Assembly (NCBI RefSeq): GCF_900199215.1
Contig: NZ_FZQA01000001.1
Span: forward strand, 372,001 to 436,000
Reading direction: 5' to 3'
Length of the DNA: 64,000 nt
Source of the DNA: Amphiplicatus metriothermophilus
GTDB lineage: Bacteria > Pseudomonadota > Alphaproteobacteria > Caulobacterales > Parvularculaceae
Positions 45,126 to 54,962 of the stretch are shown here, piece by piece. A program made the position numbers and the translations under genes. The notes beneath the pieces are model-generated. The model ran no database searches. It was not told where the DNA came from and saw nothing but the letters and a program-made list of their open reading frames with translations. Numbering within the stretch: the stretch's first letter is position 1; every line of letters starts with the position of its first letter.

Positions 45126-46721
45126 ATGAGCGTTTCTATCAAGGCGGCGCGAGCCGCCCTTTCGTCGTTCGCGGAGGCGAGCCCCGGGCATCTGCGCAAT
45201 CTGCCGACCGCGGCGCTTTACGAAGCGGCGATCGCGCGCGGCGAAGGCCGCATCGCGGCGGCCGGTCCCTTAGTGGTGGAAACGGGGGAGCACACGGGCC
45301 GGTCGGCTGAGGACAAGTTCGTCGTGCGCCGTCCCGAAACGGAACAGACCGTCTGGTGGGACAACAACCAGGCGATGACGCCGGCGGCGTTCGGCCGGCT
45401 GCACGACGACATGCTCGCCTATGCGGCCGGGCGCGAGCTGTTCATGCAGGAGCTTTACGGCGGGGCCGACCCCGCCCATCGCCTGAAGGTCAGGGTGCTG
45501 ACGGAATACGCCTGGCACTCGCTGTTCATCCAGCACCTTCTCATTCGCCCGGATCTTAGCGAACGGGGCTGGGACGAAGCCGATTTCACTATCGTGGACC
45601 TGCCCGGATTCGACGCCGACCCGGCGCGTCACGGGTGTCGGTCGAAGACCGTCATCGCCCTCGATTTCGAGCGCCGGCTGGTGCTGATTGGCGGCACGTC
45701 CTACGCGGGGGAGATCAAGAAGTCTGTCTTCACGATCCTCAACTACCTGCTGCCGCCGAAGGGCGTGATGCCGATGCATTGCTCCGTGAACGTTGGGCCG
45801 GCCGGCGACCCGGCGGTCTTTTTCGGCCTTTCGGGCACGGGCAAGACCACGCTCTCGGCCGATCCGGCGCGCACGCTGATCGGCGACGATGAGCACGGTT
45901 GGGGCGAGGACGGGCTCTTTAACTTCGAAGGCGGCTGCTACGCCAAGATGATCCGCCTGTCGCCGACGGCCGAGCCCGAGATTTACGCCACGACGCAGCG
46001 TTTCGGGACCGTGCTGGAAAACGTCGTTATGGACCCGGTCACGCGGGCGCTCGACCTCGACGACCCGAGCCTTGCGGAGAACTCCCGCGGGGCCTATCCG
46101 ATCGACTTCATTGCGAACGCCGATCCGTCCGGACGAACCGGCCATCCGAAAAACATCGTCATGCTCACCTGCGACGCTTTCGGCGTCATGCCGCCGATCG
46201 CGCGGCTGACCCCGGCGCAGGCGATGTACATGTTCCTGTCCGGCTACACAGCCAAGGTCGCCGGCACCGAAAAGGGCCTCGGCAAGGAGCCGCAGGCGAC
46301 CTTTTCGACATGCTTCGGCGCGCCCTTCATGCCGCGCCATCCATCCGTTTACGGAAAGATGCTCGGCGCGCTCATCGAGCGCCGCGGCGCGGCGTGCTGG
46401 CTCGTCTCGACCGGCTGGACGGGCGGGCCGTACGGGACCGGCCGGCGGATGCCCATCGCCGAGACGCGCGCGCTGCTCGCCGCCGCCCTCGACGGCGCGC
46501 TCGCCGGCGCTCCGATGCGCGAAGATCCGGTCTTCGGCTTTGCGGTCCCGACCGCCGCGCCGGGGGTCGATCCCGTCCTGCTCGACCCGCGCGCGACCTG
46601 GGCGGACCCGGCGGCCTATGACGCGCAGGCGAAGACCCTCGCGCGCATGTTCGTCGAGAATTTCAGGGCGTTCGAGCCGTTCGTCGCCGACGCCGTGCGC
46701 GCAGCCGGCCCGAGACTCTGA
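45126..46721 (+). CDS. pckA: phosphoenolpyruvate carboxykinase (ATP)
   Basis: Gluconeogenic enzyme converting oxaloacetate to PEP (531 aa). The kinase 1a/P-loop [15 protein letters not shown] is near residue 237, the metal-binding [20 protein letters not shown] follows, and the oxaloacetate-binding [17 protein letters not shown] is at ~51-67. The C-terminal [17 protein letters not shown] is canonical. The ATG follows GGGAGGAGGACAA. Together with aceA it fits growth on acetate, fatty acids or amino acids. The frame is open far upstream, but only sequence after 45126 is PEPCK-like. Confidence 0.97.
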   Translation: MSVSIKAARAALSSFAEASPGHLRNLPTAALYEAAIARGEGRIAAAGPLVVETGEHTGRSAEDKFVVRRPETEQTVWWDNNQAMTPAAFGRLHDDMLAYAAGRELFMQELYGGADPAHRLKVRVLTEYAWHSLFIQHLLIRPDLSERGWDEADFTIVDLPGFDADPARHGCRSKTVIALDFERRLVLIGGTSYAGEIKKSVFTILNYLLPPKGVMPMHCSVNVGPAGDPAVFFGLSGTGKTTLSADPARTLIGDDEHGWGEDGLFNFEGGCYAKMIRLSPTAEPEIYATTQRFGTVLENVVMDPVTRALDLDDPSLAENSRGAYPIDFIANADPSGRTGHPKNIVMLTCDAFGVMPPIARLTPAQAMYMFLSGYTAKVAGTEKGLGKEPQATFSTCFGAPFMPRHPSVYGKMLGALIERRGAACWLVSTGWTGGPYGTGRRMPIAETRALLAAALDGALAGAPMREDPVFGFAVPTAAPGVDPVLLDPRATWADPAAYDAQAKTLARMFVENFRAFEPFVADAVRAAGPRL

Positions 46722-46727
46722 TCGTCC

Positions 46728-47771
46728 TTACGCGGCGCTTCTCGCGAGGGCGAGGAGCCGGTCCACGTCTTCCTCCGTCGTGCGAAAAGAGGCGATGAGG
46801 CGGTGAAGCCGCCCGCCCGTCGGATCGCCCGGCGTCGCCCAGGGATAAAAGACCGCGCCCGCGCGGCGCAGCGCTTCGGCCATCGTCGCCGGCATGGCCG
46901 CGAACACCTCGTTCGCTTCAGTGGGATAGACGATCTCGACGCCGTCGACGGCGGCGAGGCCGTCCGACAGCCGGCGCGCCATGGCGTTGGCTCGCGCGGC
47001 GAGCCTCAGCCACAGCCCATCCTTCAGATAGGCTTCGAATTGCGCGGCGATGAAGCGCTGCTTCGACCACAGATGGCCGGCGCGCTTGCGCCGGAAAGCG
47101 AAGTCGGCGGCCGCGTCGCGGTCGAAAAAGACCACCGCCTCGGCGGCGATGCAGCCGTTCTTGGTGGCTCCGAAGCACAGAACGTCGACGCCGGCCTTCC
47201 AGCTTATGTCCGCAGGCGCGCAATCGAGCGCGGCGACGGCGTTGGCGAAGCGCGCCCCGTCCATGTGGACGCGCAGGCCCCGCTCATGGGCGAGCGCGCA
47301 CAGCGCCCTGAGCTCGCCGGGCTTGTAGACCGCGCCGCACTCCGTCGCCTGGGTGAGGGAGAGAACTCTGGGCGGGGCGCCGTGGGGCGGGCGCTCGGGA
47401 AAGCCCTTGAGCGCGGCGGCGATCGTCTCCGGGCTGAGCTTCGCCGCGAAGCCTTCAATCGGCAGCAGTTTCGCCCCGCCCGTGAAGAACTCCGGCCCGC
47501 AGCATTCGTCCATCTGCACATGGCTTTCCTCATGACAGAGGATCATGCCGTAGGGCGGAGTCGTCACCGACAGCGCCAGCCCGTTCGCGGCCCCGCCCGT
47601 GGCGACCAGGAAAACCGCGACGTCGCGCTCGAAAATCTCGCAAAAGCGCGCTTCGACGCGCGCGCTCAGCTCGTCGCCGCCATAGGACGGCGCAAGCCCG
47701 TCATTGGCGCGCGCGACCGCGTCGAGAATCTCGCGCGCGGCGCCTGCCCAATTGTCGGATGCGAAGATCAT
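46728..47771 (-). CDS. threonine aldolase family protein (low specificity)
   Basis: PLP-dependent beta-eliminating lyase of 347 aa, L-threonine/L-allo-threonine aldolase type, splitting threonine into glycine and acetaldehyde. Landmarks: FASDNWAGA (3-11), YGGDELSARVEARFCEIF, HVQMDECCGPEFFTGG, VHMDGARFANA (~170) and the PLP-Lys region CFGATKNGCIAAEAV (~200-214, Lys in TKN). Cytoplasmic. The start overlaps the stop of the HAD gene by 4 bases, so they are an operon. Convergent with pckA, 6 bases apart. Confidence 0.93.
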   Translation of the reverse strand: MIFASDNWAGAAREILDAVARANDGLAPSYGGDELSARVEARFCEIFERDVAVFLVATGGAANGLALSVTTPPYGMILCHEESHVQMDECCGPEFFTGGAKLLPIEGFAAKLSPETIAAALKGFPERPPHGAPPRVLSLTQATECGAVYKPGELRALCALAHERGLRVHMDGARFANAVAALDCAPADISWKAGVDVLCFGATKNGCIAAEAVVFFDRDAAADFAFRRKRAGHLWSKQRFIAAQFEAYLKDGLWLRLAARANAMARRLSDGLAAVDGVEIVYPTEANEVFAAMPATMAEALRRAGAVFYPWATPGDPTGGRLHRLIASFRTTEEDVDRLLALARSAA

Positions 47772-48493
47772 CGGCCCGCTCCGCCCGCCGCTCGCTTCGG
47801 AGGCTCGCCAGCATCGTCCGCGCGCGGGCGCGATTCAAGCCTCGCGAGAAGCGCGTCGAAATCGCGCGCGATCCATGTCGCGCCCGCCGCGACGAGGCGC
47901 GCGTCATGGCCCTCGAAACAGTGCCCGCCGCCGAGAAAGCCCCAGACGGTCATGCCGGCCGCGCGACCGCTTTCGACGCCGTGGGCGCTGTCCTCGACGA
48001 CGAGACAGCGCGCCGGGTCCGCGCCCAGCCGCTCGGCCGCATACAGATAAATGTCCGGCGCCGGCTTGCCGCGCGCCACCGTCTCGGCCGAGTAGACGTG
48101 CGGCGCGACGAGGTCCCACAGACCGACCCGCCGGAGCTTCGATTCGAGATAAACGGCGCGGGACGACGACGCGACCGCCCGGGGAAGGCGGATCGCCTCG
48201 AGCGCCGCCTTCGCGCCCCTGACCGGCTGAAGCGCGTGACGGCGCTTGCGCCGCTCCTCGATCAGGCCTTCGAAAAAGCCTTCCGGCGGCGGGCGGCCGT
48301 GGACCGCGCCATAGGCGGCGGCGAGCCGTTCGGCGAACACGTCGTCGCGCAGTCCCGTGAACAGGCGCACGAGATCGGCGCCCGACCAGGCGAGTCCGTG
48401 CCCGCGCAAGTAACGCGCGCAGTCCTCGAGCCCGAGAATCTCCGAATCGACGAGCACGCCGTCGCAGTCGAACAGGATCGCGTCGAAGGCCAT
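47768..48493 (-). CDS. HAD family phosphatase, beta-phosphoglucomutase/phosphoglycolate phosphatase-like
   Basis: 241-aa haloacid dehalogenase-superfamily hydrolase. Motif I FDCDGVLVDSE (residues 8-18) has both nucleophile and acid Asp; motif II is AVASSSRAVYLESKL (Ser); motif III is RGKPAPDIYLYAAERLG (Lys) and motif IV VVEDSAHGVESGRAAGM. A helical cap (~20-90) puts it in the subfamily I cap group (GS1-like, beta-PGM or PgpB-like small-molecule phosphatases). The substrate is unknown. ATG 48493 preferred over an upstream frame. Translationally coupled to threonine aldolase. Confidence 0.88.
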   Translation of the reverse strand: MAFDAILFDCDGVLVDSEILGLEDCARYLRGHGLAWSGADLVRLFTGLRDDVFAERLAAAYGAVHGRPPPEGFFEGLIEERRKRRHALQPVRGAKAALEAIRLPRAVASSSRAVYLESKLRRVGLWDLVAPHVYSAETVARGKPAPDIYLYAAERLGADPARCLVVEDSAHGVESGRAAGMTVWGFLGGGHCFEGHDARLVAAGATWIARDFDALLARLESRPRADDAGEPPKRAAGGAGR

Positions 48494-48550
48494 GGCGGCC
48501 CCGTTGTGGCCGCTCGCCGCCGCGCAGGCAAGCCGTCCGGCGCGGCGCGC

Positions 48551-48590
48551 AAAAAAAGAACCGGCCCCGCCGCGCAAACGGCGGGGCCGG
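48551..48590 (-). terminator. rho-independent terminator of hppA
   Basis: CCGGCCCCGCCG / CGGCGGGGCCGG, perfect 12-base arms with a 6-base loop. On the minus strand the stem is followed by TTCTTTTTTT. It lies 26 bases after the hppA stop and before the HAD start. Confidence 0.93.
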
Positions 48591-48616
48591 CGGGCGGCGC
48601 AAACCGGGCGGCGCTT

Positions 48617-50737
48617 TTAGCTCGCCGCGGACAGCGCCGCGAGCAGAAGAAGCGCCACGATGTTGGTGATCTTGATCATCGGGTTCACCGCGGGGCCCGC
48701 GGTGTCCTTGTAAGGATCGCCTACGGTGTCGCCGGTCACCGCCGCCTTGTGGGCGTCGGAGCCCTTGCCGCCGTGATGGCCGTCCTCGATGTATTTCTTG
48801 GCGTTGTCCCAGGCGCCGCCGCCCGCCGTCATGGAGATGGCGACGAAAAGGCCGGTGACGATGACGCCCATCAGCATCGCGCCCACCGCCGAGAGCGCCG
48901 CCGACTTGCCCGCCACGAGTCCGACGAGGAAGTAGAGCACGAGCGGGGAGAGAACCGGCAGCATGGAGGGGACGACCATCTGCTTGATGGCGGCCTTGGT
49001 GAGCATTTCGACCGCGCGGCCGTAATCGGGTTTTTCCGTACCCTGCATGATGCCCGGCCGTTCGCGGAACTGGCGGCGCACTTCCTCGACGACGGCGCTC
49101 GCCGCGCGGCCTACCGCCTGCATCGCCATGGAGCCGAACAGGAACGGCAGAAGTCCGCCGACGAACAGGCCGACCACCACATAGGGATTGGACAGCGCAA
49201 AGTTCACCGCCACGTCCGCGAAGAAGGGGAATTCCTGCGGATGGGCGACGAAGTGCTTAATGTCCTCGGTGTAGGCCGCAAACAGCACGAGCGCGCCGAG
49301 GCCGGCCGAACCGATGGCGTAGCCCTTGGTGACCGCTTTCGTGGTGTTGCCGACCGCGTCAAGCGCGTCGGTGGTGTCGCGCACCGAGCCTTCCAGGCCC
49401 GACATCTCCGCGATGCCGCCCGCATTGTCCGTAACCGGACCGAAGGCGTCGAGCGCGACGATCATGCCGGCGAGCGCCAGCATCGTCGTGACGGCTGTGG
49501 CGATGCCGTAAAGTCCGGCGAGGTTGTAGGTCGCGACGATGCCGATCACGATCACCAGCGCAGGCAGGGCCGTCGCCTCCATCGACACGGCGAGTCCCTG
49601 AATGACGTTGGTGCCGTGGCCGGATTCCGACGCCTTCGCCACCGAACGGACGGGCCGGAAGGCGGTGCCGGTGTAATATTCCGTGATCCACACGATCAGG
49701 CCGGTGACGGCCAGACCGATCGCGCCGCACACGAACAGGCTGAGCCCGGTGAAAGGCGCGCCGCCGATCGGATCGGAGAAGCCGAACATCTGCTGGGTGA
49801 GGACCGCGATGGCGACGAGCGCCAGCACGCCGGTCGCGACGAGGCCCTGATAGAGGGCGCCCATGATGTTGCGCGAGCCCTTGCGCAGGCGCACGAAGAA
49901 AGTGCCGATGATCGAGGCGACGATGCACACCGCGCCGATCGCCAGCGGATAGAGCATGAACTGGGCCGCGTCCGCCGCATAGAGGATCGAGCCCAGCACC
50001 ATGGTCGCCGCGACGGTGACCACATAGGTCTCGAAGAGGTCGGCGGCCATCCCCGCGCAGTCGCCGACATTGTCGCCGACATTGTCGGCGATGGTGGCCG
50101 GATTGCGCGGGTCGTCCTCGGGAATGCCGGCCTCGACCTTGCCGACGAGGTCGCCGCCGACGTCGGCCCCTTTGGTGAAGATGCCGCCGCCGAGACGTGC
50201 GAAGACCGAAATCAGCGAGGCGCCGAGCGAAAGCGCGACGAGGCCGGTCACCACCGTCCGGCTTTCCGGCGCATGCCCGAGCGGACCCGTCAGCAGCCAG
50301 TAATAGCCGGCGATGCCGATGAGCGCGAAGCCGGCGACGAGCATGCCGGTGACCGCGCCGGCGCGGAACGCAACCGACAGGCCCTTGCCGAGTCCTTCGG
50401 TCGCCGCCTGGGTCGTGCGCACGTTCGCGCGAACCGAAACGAGCATGCCGACATAGCCGGCCGCTCCCGACAGCACCGCGCCGATGGCGAAGCCGCCGGC
50501 GGGGACCAGATCGAAGCCGAAGGCGAGCAGGAGAATGACGAACACGCCCGCCCCGGCGATGGCGATGGTCGTGTACTGAGTCTTGAGATAGGCCTCCGCG
50601 CCTTCCTGGATGGCGGCGGCGATTTCCTTCATGCGGGCGGTGCCCGCCGGCAGGGACATCACGGCCTGGATCGTGAACGCGCCATAGAGAATGGCGAGCC
50701 CGCCAGCCGCAATGACCAGCAAAAGCGCTAAGCTCAT
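48617..50737 (-). CDS. hppA: membrane-bound proton-translocating pyrophosphatase
   Basis: Hydrolyses cytoplasmic pyrophosphate and pumps H+ across the inner membrane (706 aa, 16 helices). Substrate motifs: [20 protein letters not shown] (DVGxDLVGKVE), [27 protein letters not shown]-like VNFALSNP, the C-terminal [20 protein letters not shown]. The K+-dependence site reads GNTTKA (Lys following Thr), the K+-independent type. An Asp/Glu pair consistent with H+ coupling precedes it ([12 protein letters not shown]). It sits in its own operon with a strong terminator. Confidence 0.97.
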   Translation of the reverse strand: MSLALLLVIAAGGLAILYGAFTIQAVMSLPAGTARMKEIAAAIQEGAEAYLKTQYTTIAIAGAGVFVILLLAFGFDLVPAGGFAIGAVLSGAAGYVGMLVSVRANVRTTQAATEGLGKGLSVAFRAGAVTGMLVAGFALIGIAGYYWLLTGPLGHAPESRTVVTGLVALSLGASLISVFARLGGGIFTKGADVGGDLVGKVEAGIPEDDPRNPATIADNVGDNVGDCAGMAADLFETYVVTVAATMVLGSILYAADAAQFMLYPLAIGAVCIVASIIGTFFVRLRKGSRNIMGALYQGLVATGVLALVAIAVLTQQMFGFSDPIGGAPFTGLSLFVCGAIGLAVTGLIVWITEYYTGTAFRPVRSVAKASESGHGTNVIQGLAVSMEATALPALVIVIGIVATYNLAGLYGIATAVTTMLALAGMIVALDAFGPVTDNAGGIAEMSGLEGSVRDTTDALDAVGNTTKAVTKGYAIGSAGLGALVLFAAYTEDIKHFVAHPQEFPFFADVAVNFALSNPYVVVGLFVGGLLPFLFGSMAMQAVGRAASAVVEEVRRQFRERPGIMQGTEKPDYGRAVEMLTKAAIKQMVVPSMLPVLSPLVLYFLVGLVAGKSAALSAVGAMLMGVIVTGLFVAISMTAGGGAWDNAKKYIEDGHHGGKGSDAHKAAVTGDTVGDPYKDTAGPAVNPMIKITNIVALLLLAALSAAS

Positions 50738-51010
50738 GTCGTTCCTTCCTAACTTGCGTGCTGAAAGGGGAGAGAAACGCCGATATGGCCGCGGCGCCCG
50801 ATCGGCCGCACGCGCCGCGCGCGGATCGATCGGTTACCTCAGACGCTCGACTTCGCCGATCGGGCCCCCGCCCGGCCGGAAACGCCTGAAGAGCGCGCCT
50901 GCGCTTCAACCGGTCCCCGTTACGTCGCGCGGAAACTGGCAAAGGCGGGCGCCAAAATCAACAAAAAGTTGATCCGTATCAGGCCGGTGGCGAGGGGGAC
51001 CGCGCCCGCC

Positions 51011-51040
51011 AGGCGGCCTTGAGCGAGGCTCAGGCCGCCT
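51011..51040 (-). terminator. hairpin at the 3' end of the hydroxylase gene
   Basis: AGGCGGCCTTGAGC / GCTCAGGCCGCCT, 13-14 base arms with one bulge and a 3-base loop. It overlaps the stop codon of the hydroxylase gene on the minus strand. No T-run, so termination is uncertain. Confidence 0.4.
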
Positions 51041-51797
51041 TCGGCCCAGCCTCGCGCCCTGCGTCTTTGCGGCCTTCGGTGAGCGCCTTCACCCAAGGCC
51101 ATTTCTCGGCCGTTTCGTCCGTGTAACCAAGATTGCGCGCAGTCGGGCTTCGCGGAACGTCGGCGGTTTCGGCGTAGAACGTGCCGAACACGCGGTCCCA
51201 CATGAACTCGCTGACGCCGAAATTGCCCTTCTCGTTATGGAAGTGATGGGCGAGGTGGCGCTTCTTGAGATCGCGCCAGAATTTCGACTTCGGTTCGAAG
51301 GCGAGATGCTCGCCGGCGTGCAGGAATTCGGTCACGCAGGTCATGATCAAGGTGCCCGCGATCGAGCCGGCCGCGCCGGCGGGCCCGTGCACGAGCCATC
51401 CGAGCGGCCCCGAAAGAATCAGGATGGTCGGCAGCGTGGTGTGTAGGCCGCCGAAAAGCACTGAAAGATCGTTGGGATAGCGATGATGGTCGTAATGGAC
51501 CCGCTTCCACAGCCCGGCGAGATGGCGGGATTTGTACATCCACGAGCCGTGCAGCACGAAACGGTGCAGCAGATACCACGCGAAGGGGAAAAGCAGCGCC
51601 CCGACGCCGACCGAGGCCGCGAACAGCCAGAACGAGGAAGCCGCGTACGCGCCATAGGCCAGGCACGCCAGGGTCAGGATGAAATAGACCTGAATGGCCG
51701 GATAGGTCACATACGCCCGGACCAGATCCTTGAAGGTCATGCGGTTGAGCAGATACTCTTCCGCTTTCCAGGCCTTATAACCGATGAATAGTCTCAT
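51030..51797 (-). CDS. fatty acid hydroxylase/sterol desaturase family membrane protein
   Basis: 255-aa di-iron membrane oxygenase with a FA2H-like arrangement. Four hydrophobic segments and histidine boxes: HRFVLH (~83-88), HYDHHRYPN (~103-111), HAGEH (~163-167) and HLAHHFHNE (~184-192), the set that binds two irons in acyl/sphingolipid hydroxylases and desaturases. The C-terminal GVSEFMWDRVFGTFY is typical. It is divergent from the ceramide operon, so hydroxylation of ceramide (long-chain base or acyl chain) is a reasonable inference; sterol or carotenoid substrates are alternatives. ATG 51797 follows GGGAAAGCGTTC. Confidence 0.87.
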   Translation of the reverse strand: MRLFIGYKAWKAEEYLLNRMTFKDLVRAYVTYPAIQVYFILTLACLAYGAYAASSFWLFAASVGVGALLFPFAWYLLHRFVLHGSWMYKSRHLAGLWKRVHYDHHRYPNDLSVLFGGLHTTLPTILILSGPLGWLVHGPAGAAGSIAGTLIMTCVTEFLHAGEHLAFEPKSKFWRDLKKRHLAHHFHNEKGNFGVSEFMWDRVFGTFYAETADVPRSPTARNLGYTDETAEKWPWVKALTEGRKDAGREAGPKAA

Positions 51798-52220
51798 GAA
51801 CGCTTTCCCGCGCCGGAAAGCCCGGCGCGCCGCTGACGGCGCGAAAGTAGGAGCGCGCTCCGCGAAAGGCAAGGCGACCGCGTTCGCGAAGCGCTCGGGG
51901 AGGCGAAAGTTGAAACATGCGCTCGCAATTCTTGACTTGCGGTAATCTCCCTGCCCCTTGCCCGTTGACCGGAAGGATTGTATCCGCCCAAGATTGTGCG
52001 GCGCGTCCGGCCGGGCGGCGCGGCGGCGCGGGACGGACGCAAGGAGGGCGCACGCGGCCGTCGCCGGTCATCGCGCCTTGTCGGTCCGTGCGGATATCGC
52101 CATTCTGGCGCAGGAACGGTAACAGGGCCCTGACGAAAGGGCGCAGGCGGGGCCGGCAGGGCTTCTGCTTGGCGAGCGAGACAGAGGGCCGGCCGAGGCC
52201 GGCGCAGTGCGGGGGCGTTG
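51798..52220. other. divergent regulatory region between hydroxylase and ceramide operon
   Basis: 423 bases without a convincing gene. It contains TTGACT (~51938) and TTGACC (51965-51970) as possible -35 elements; no good -10 is visible at 17 bases. The segment ~51900-52000 is AT-richer than its surroundings and probably holds both divergent promoters. The rest is GC-rich leader up to the acyl-ACP synthetase start. Confidence 0.5.
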
Positions 52221-53987
52221 ATGGCCGTCATCCCTACTCCGACGACGAACGCGTCGCTGGCGCTAAAGATGCAGGGCTTCCGGACCGTTACGGAAGCGCT
52301 CGATTATGCGGCGCAGGGGGAGACCGGGTTCAACTTCTATAATCTTCGCGGCGAGGCGTTCGCGAGCCTTCCCTATGCGCGGCTGCGGGCCGAAGCGCTC
52401 GATCTCGCCGCCCGGCTCGCCGGGCGGTTCGAACGCGGAGCGCGCCTCGCCATTGTCGCCGAGACGAGCCCCGATTTCATCGTCGCCTTTTTCGCCTGCC
52501 AGTACGCCGGCATGGCGCCCGCGCCGATGCCCATGCCGGTCAATCTCGGCGGCAAGGAAGGCTACCTCACCCAGATCCGGCAGATGGTGCTCGGCGCGCG
52601 CGCGGCCGCGGCCGTCGGTCCGAAGGCGCTTTCCGGCTTCCTTGAGGAAGCCGTGAGCGGTCTCGACGACGCGGCCGTCATGGATTTCGAGAGCCTGCGC
52701 GCGCTTCCAGTCGCGGCCGAGACGCCGCGCCCCTTCGGCCCGGACGAGATCTGCTACATTCAATATTCGTCGGGCTCGACGAGCGCGCCGAAAGGCGTGA
52801 TCGGCGCGCAGGCGTCCGTGACGGCCAATCTTCACGGCATCGCCGTGCACGGCCTGAAGCTGACCGCCGAGGATCGCGCGGCGAGCTGGTTGCCGCTGTA
52901 TCACGACATGGGCCTCATCGGCTTCATGCTGGCTCCGATGTTCGCCCAGCGGTCGGTCGATTACATCGCGACGTCTGATTTCGTGCGCCGCCCCCTGCTC
53001 TGGCTGCGGCTTATGAGCGCCAACCGGACGACCGCGACCTACAGCCCCTCTTTCGGCTACGAACTGGCGGCGCGCCGCGCCGCGCGGGCCGAAGACGGCG
53101 CGATCGATCTTTCCGCCCTGCGCATCGCCGGAATCGGCGGCGACATGGTGCGTCCGGAGGCGCTGAACCTGTTCACCGAGGCTTTCGCGCCGGCCGGTTT
53201 CGATCCGCGGGCCTTCCTGCCGAGCTACGGCCTCGCGGAGTCGACCCTGGCGATCAGCTTCGCCGATCTCGACGCGCCGGTCGCGGTCGATTACGTCGAC
53301 ATGCGCCATTACCACCGCTCCGGCGCGGCGCAGCCGGCTTCCGCACTCACCTCGCCCGAGCACCGGCGCGGCTTCGTGCTGTGCGGGCGCGTTCTGCCGG
53401 GCCATGCGATCGAGGTGCGCGGGGAGGACGGCGCGCCCCTGCCCGAGCGGCGCGTCGGCCGCATCTACATCAAGGGCCCGAGCGTCACGCCCGGCTATTT
53501 CTCCGATCCGCAAGCCTCGAACGCGATGTTCGACGGCGACTGGCTCGACACGGGCGACATGGGCTACTTCCTCGACGGCCAGATCGTCATCACCGGCCGG
53601 GCCAAGGATCTCATCATCATCAACGGCCGGAACATCTGGCCGCAGGATATCGAGTGGGCGGTCGAAAAGGTCGACGGCGTGCGCCAGGGCGGCGTGGCGG
53701 CCTTTTCGGTCGACGACGGCGAAGGCGAGCGCATTGTCGTCGTCGCCGAGCGCCGCGGCATGGCGCCGGAAGCCCTCGCGGAGCTGCGACGCGAGATCGC
53801 GCGGGTCGTCCAGTCGGCCGTCGGCGCGCCGGCCCAAGTCGTGCTGGCCAAGCCGCATTCCATGGTGATGACCTCCTCGGGAAAGCTCTCCCGCGCCAAG
53901 GTGAAGGCGAAATATCTCGAAGGCGCCTTCGATGAGGCGCCCGCCGAGATGGCCCCGCCGCGCGCGCTCGCCGAAGCGCGGGTGTGA
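52221..53987 (+). CDS. aasR: fatty acyl-AMP ligase / acyl-ACP synthetase of ceramide locus
   Basis: Adenylate-forming enzyme of 588 aa that activates a fatty acid as acyl-AMP and loads it onto an ACP. Motifs: ICYIQYSSGSTSAPKGVIG (ATP loop), SWLPLYHDMGLIGFMLAP and PSYGLAESTLAIS, then DTGDMGYFLDGQIVITGRAKDLIIINGRN (as two motifs) and a final SSGKLSRAKVKAKYL with the catalytic Lys. This layout matches FAAL proteins. In Caulobacter the acyl-ACP synthetase of the ceramide cluster provides acyl-ACP to serine palmitoyltransferase. ATG 52221 (TTG just upstream at 52218). The stop overlaps the next gene by 4 bases (GTGA). Confidence 0.9.
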   Translation: MAVIPTPTTNASLALKMQGFRTVTEALDYAAQGETGFNFYNLRGEAFASLPYARLRAEALDLAARLAGRFERGARLAIVAETSPDFIVAFFACQYAGMAPAPMPMPVNLGGKEGYLTQIRQMVLGARAAAAVGPKALSGFLEEAVSGLDDAAVMDFESLRALPVAAETPRPFGPDEICYIQYSSGSTSAPKGVIGAQASVTANLHGIAVHGLKLTAEDRAASWLPLYHDMGLIGFMLAPMFAQRSVDYIATSDFVRRPLLWLRLMSANRTTATYSPSFGYELAARRAARAEDGAIDLSALRIAGIGGDMVRPEALNLFTEAFAPAGFDPRAFLPSYGLAESTLAISFADLDAPVAVDYVDMRHYHRSGAAQPASALTSPEHRRGFVLCGRVLPGHAIEVRGEDGAPLPERRVGRIYIKGPSVTPGYFSDPQASNAMFDGDWLDTGDMGYFLDGQIVITGRAKDLIIINGRNIWPQDIEWAVEKVDGVRQGGVAAFSVDDGEGERIVVVAERRGMAPEALAELRREIARVVQSAVGAPAQVVLAKPHSMVMTSSGKLSRAKVKAKYLEGAFDEAPAEMAPPRALAEARV

Positions 53988-54919
53988 GCGGAACGATCGC
54001 CGTCACCGGCGGCTCCGGCTTCATCGGAGCGGCCCTGATCCGACGCCTCGTCGCGCGCGGCGAGCGGGTGAAGGCTTTGGCGCGCGACCCCCGGAAACTT
54101 CCCTGCGCAGACGACATCGAGCCGATCGCCGGCGCGCTGGAGGACGATGCGGCGCTTGCGCGTCTGGCCGCCGGCGCGGACCGATTCATCCATTGCGCCG
54201 GCGCGACCCACGCCCGGCGCGACGCGGACTACGACGCCGTGAACGCCGAGGGGGCCCGGCGCGCCGCCGAAGCGGCCGCGCGGGCCGGCGCGCGCTTCGC
54301 GCATGTCTCCTCCCTGTCCGCCCGAACGCCCGCCGTCTCCCCTTACGCCGCCAGCAAGGCGCGAGGCGAAGCCCTCGTGTCGGCCGCCGCCGGGGAGAAT
54401 GAGCGGCTGATCGTCCGGCTGCCTGCGGTTTACGGCCCCGGCGACCGGGCCGCGCTGCCCTATTTCCGGCTCGTCCGCGCAGGCATCGCGCCGGAGCCCT
54501 GGACGACGCCGGAAGCGCGCGCCTCGCTCCTCTTCGTCGAGGACGCCGCCGAGGCCCTCGTCGCCGCGCTCGAGCGCGCCCCGGCGGGCGCCGTCTACGA
54601 AGCCGACGACGATGCGCCTGAAGGGCGCGCCTGGCGGGAGATCGGCCAGACCCTCGGCGAGATTCTGGGCCGCGCGCCGCGGCGCGTGCGCTTGCCGCGC
54701 CCCCTGGTCAGCCTTTATCACGGACTGGCGCGCGGGGCCGCCGCAGCCGCCGGCAGGCCGTCGGCGTTCCGGTCCGGCCAGGTCGGGGAGTTCTTCCATC
54801 CCGACTGGGTCGCGCGCGAGAACCGGCTTTCCGCCGCAACGGACTGGCGACCGGCTGTCTCGCTTAAAGAAGGATTTGCAAAAACCGTCCGCTGGTATCA
54901 AGAAAACGGCTTGCTTTAG
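53984..54919 (+). CDS. cerR: NAD-dependent epimerase/dehydratase family protein, ceramide reductase
   Basis: SDR of the extended family, 311 aa, with NAD(P) motif TGGSGFIGAALIRRL (residues 8-22), catalytic VSSLSAR...YAASKARGEAL (Ser, Tyr and Lys of the YxxxK type) and active-site LPAVYGPGDR. Members in Caulobacter reduce the 3-keto group of oxidised ceramide. GTG start at 53984 overlaps the ligase stop. An ACP gene follows after 43 bases. The reductase assignment comes from the matching operon order (ligase, reductase, ACP, Spt). Confidence 0.85.
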   Translation: MSGTIAVTGGSGFIGAALIRRLVARGERVKALARDPRKLPCADDIEPIAGALEDDAALARLAAGADRFIHCAGATHARRDADYDAVNAEGARRAAEAAARAGARFAHVSSLSARTPAVSPYAASKARGEALVSAAAGENERLIVRLPAVYGPGDRAALPYFRLVRAGIAPEPWTTPEARASLLFVEDAAEALVAALERAPAGAVYEADDDAPEGRAWREIGQTLGEILGRAPRRVRLPRPLVSLYHGLARGAAAAAGRPSAFRSGQVGEFFHPDWVARENRLSAATDWRPAVSLKEGFAKTVRWYQENGLL

Positions 54920-54962
54920 GGGACGGCTCCGACAGGCGGAATTCCACGCAAGGATTGGCGCA

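Noticed and set aside
47759-50731. 990-codon plus-strand frame
   Set aside because: Antisense to HAD phosphatase and hppA. High-GC genomes yield long shadow frames; the composition is Arg/Gly/His-rich and unlike a real protein.
51798-52220. Plus-strand ORF 51917-52342 as a gene before the acyl-ACP synthetase
   Set aside because: It runs into the ligase gene in another frame and has low-complexity Arg/Gly-rich sequence; treated as regulatory region.
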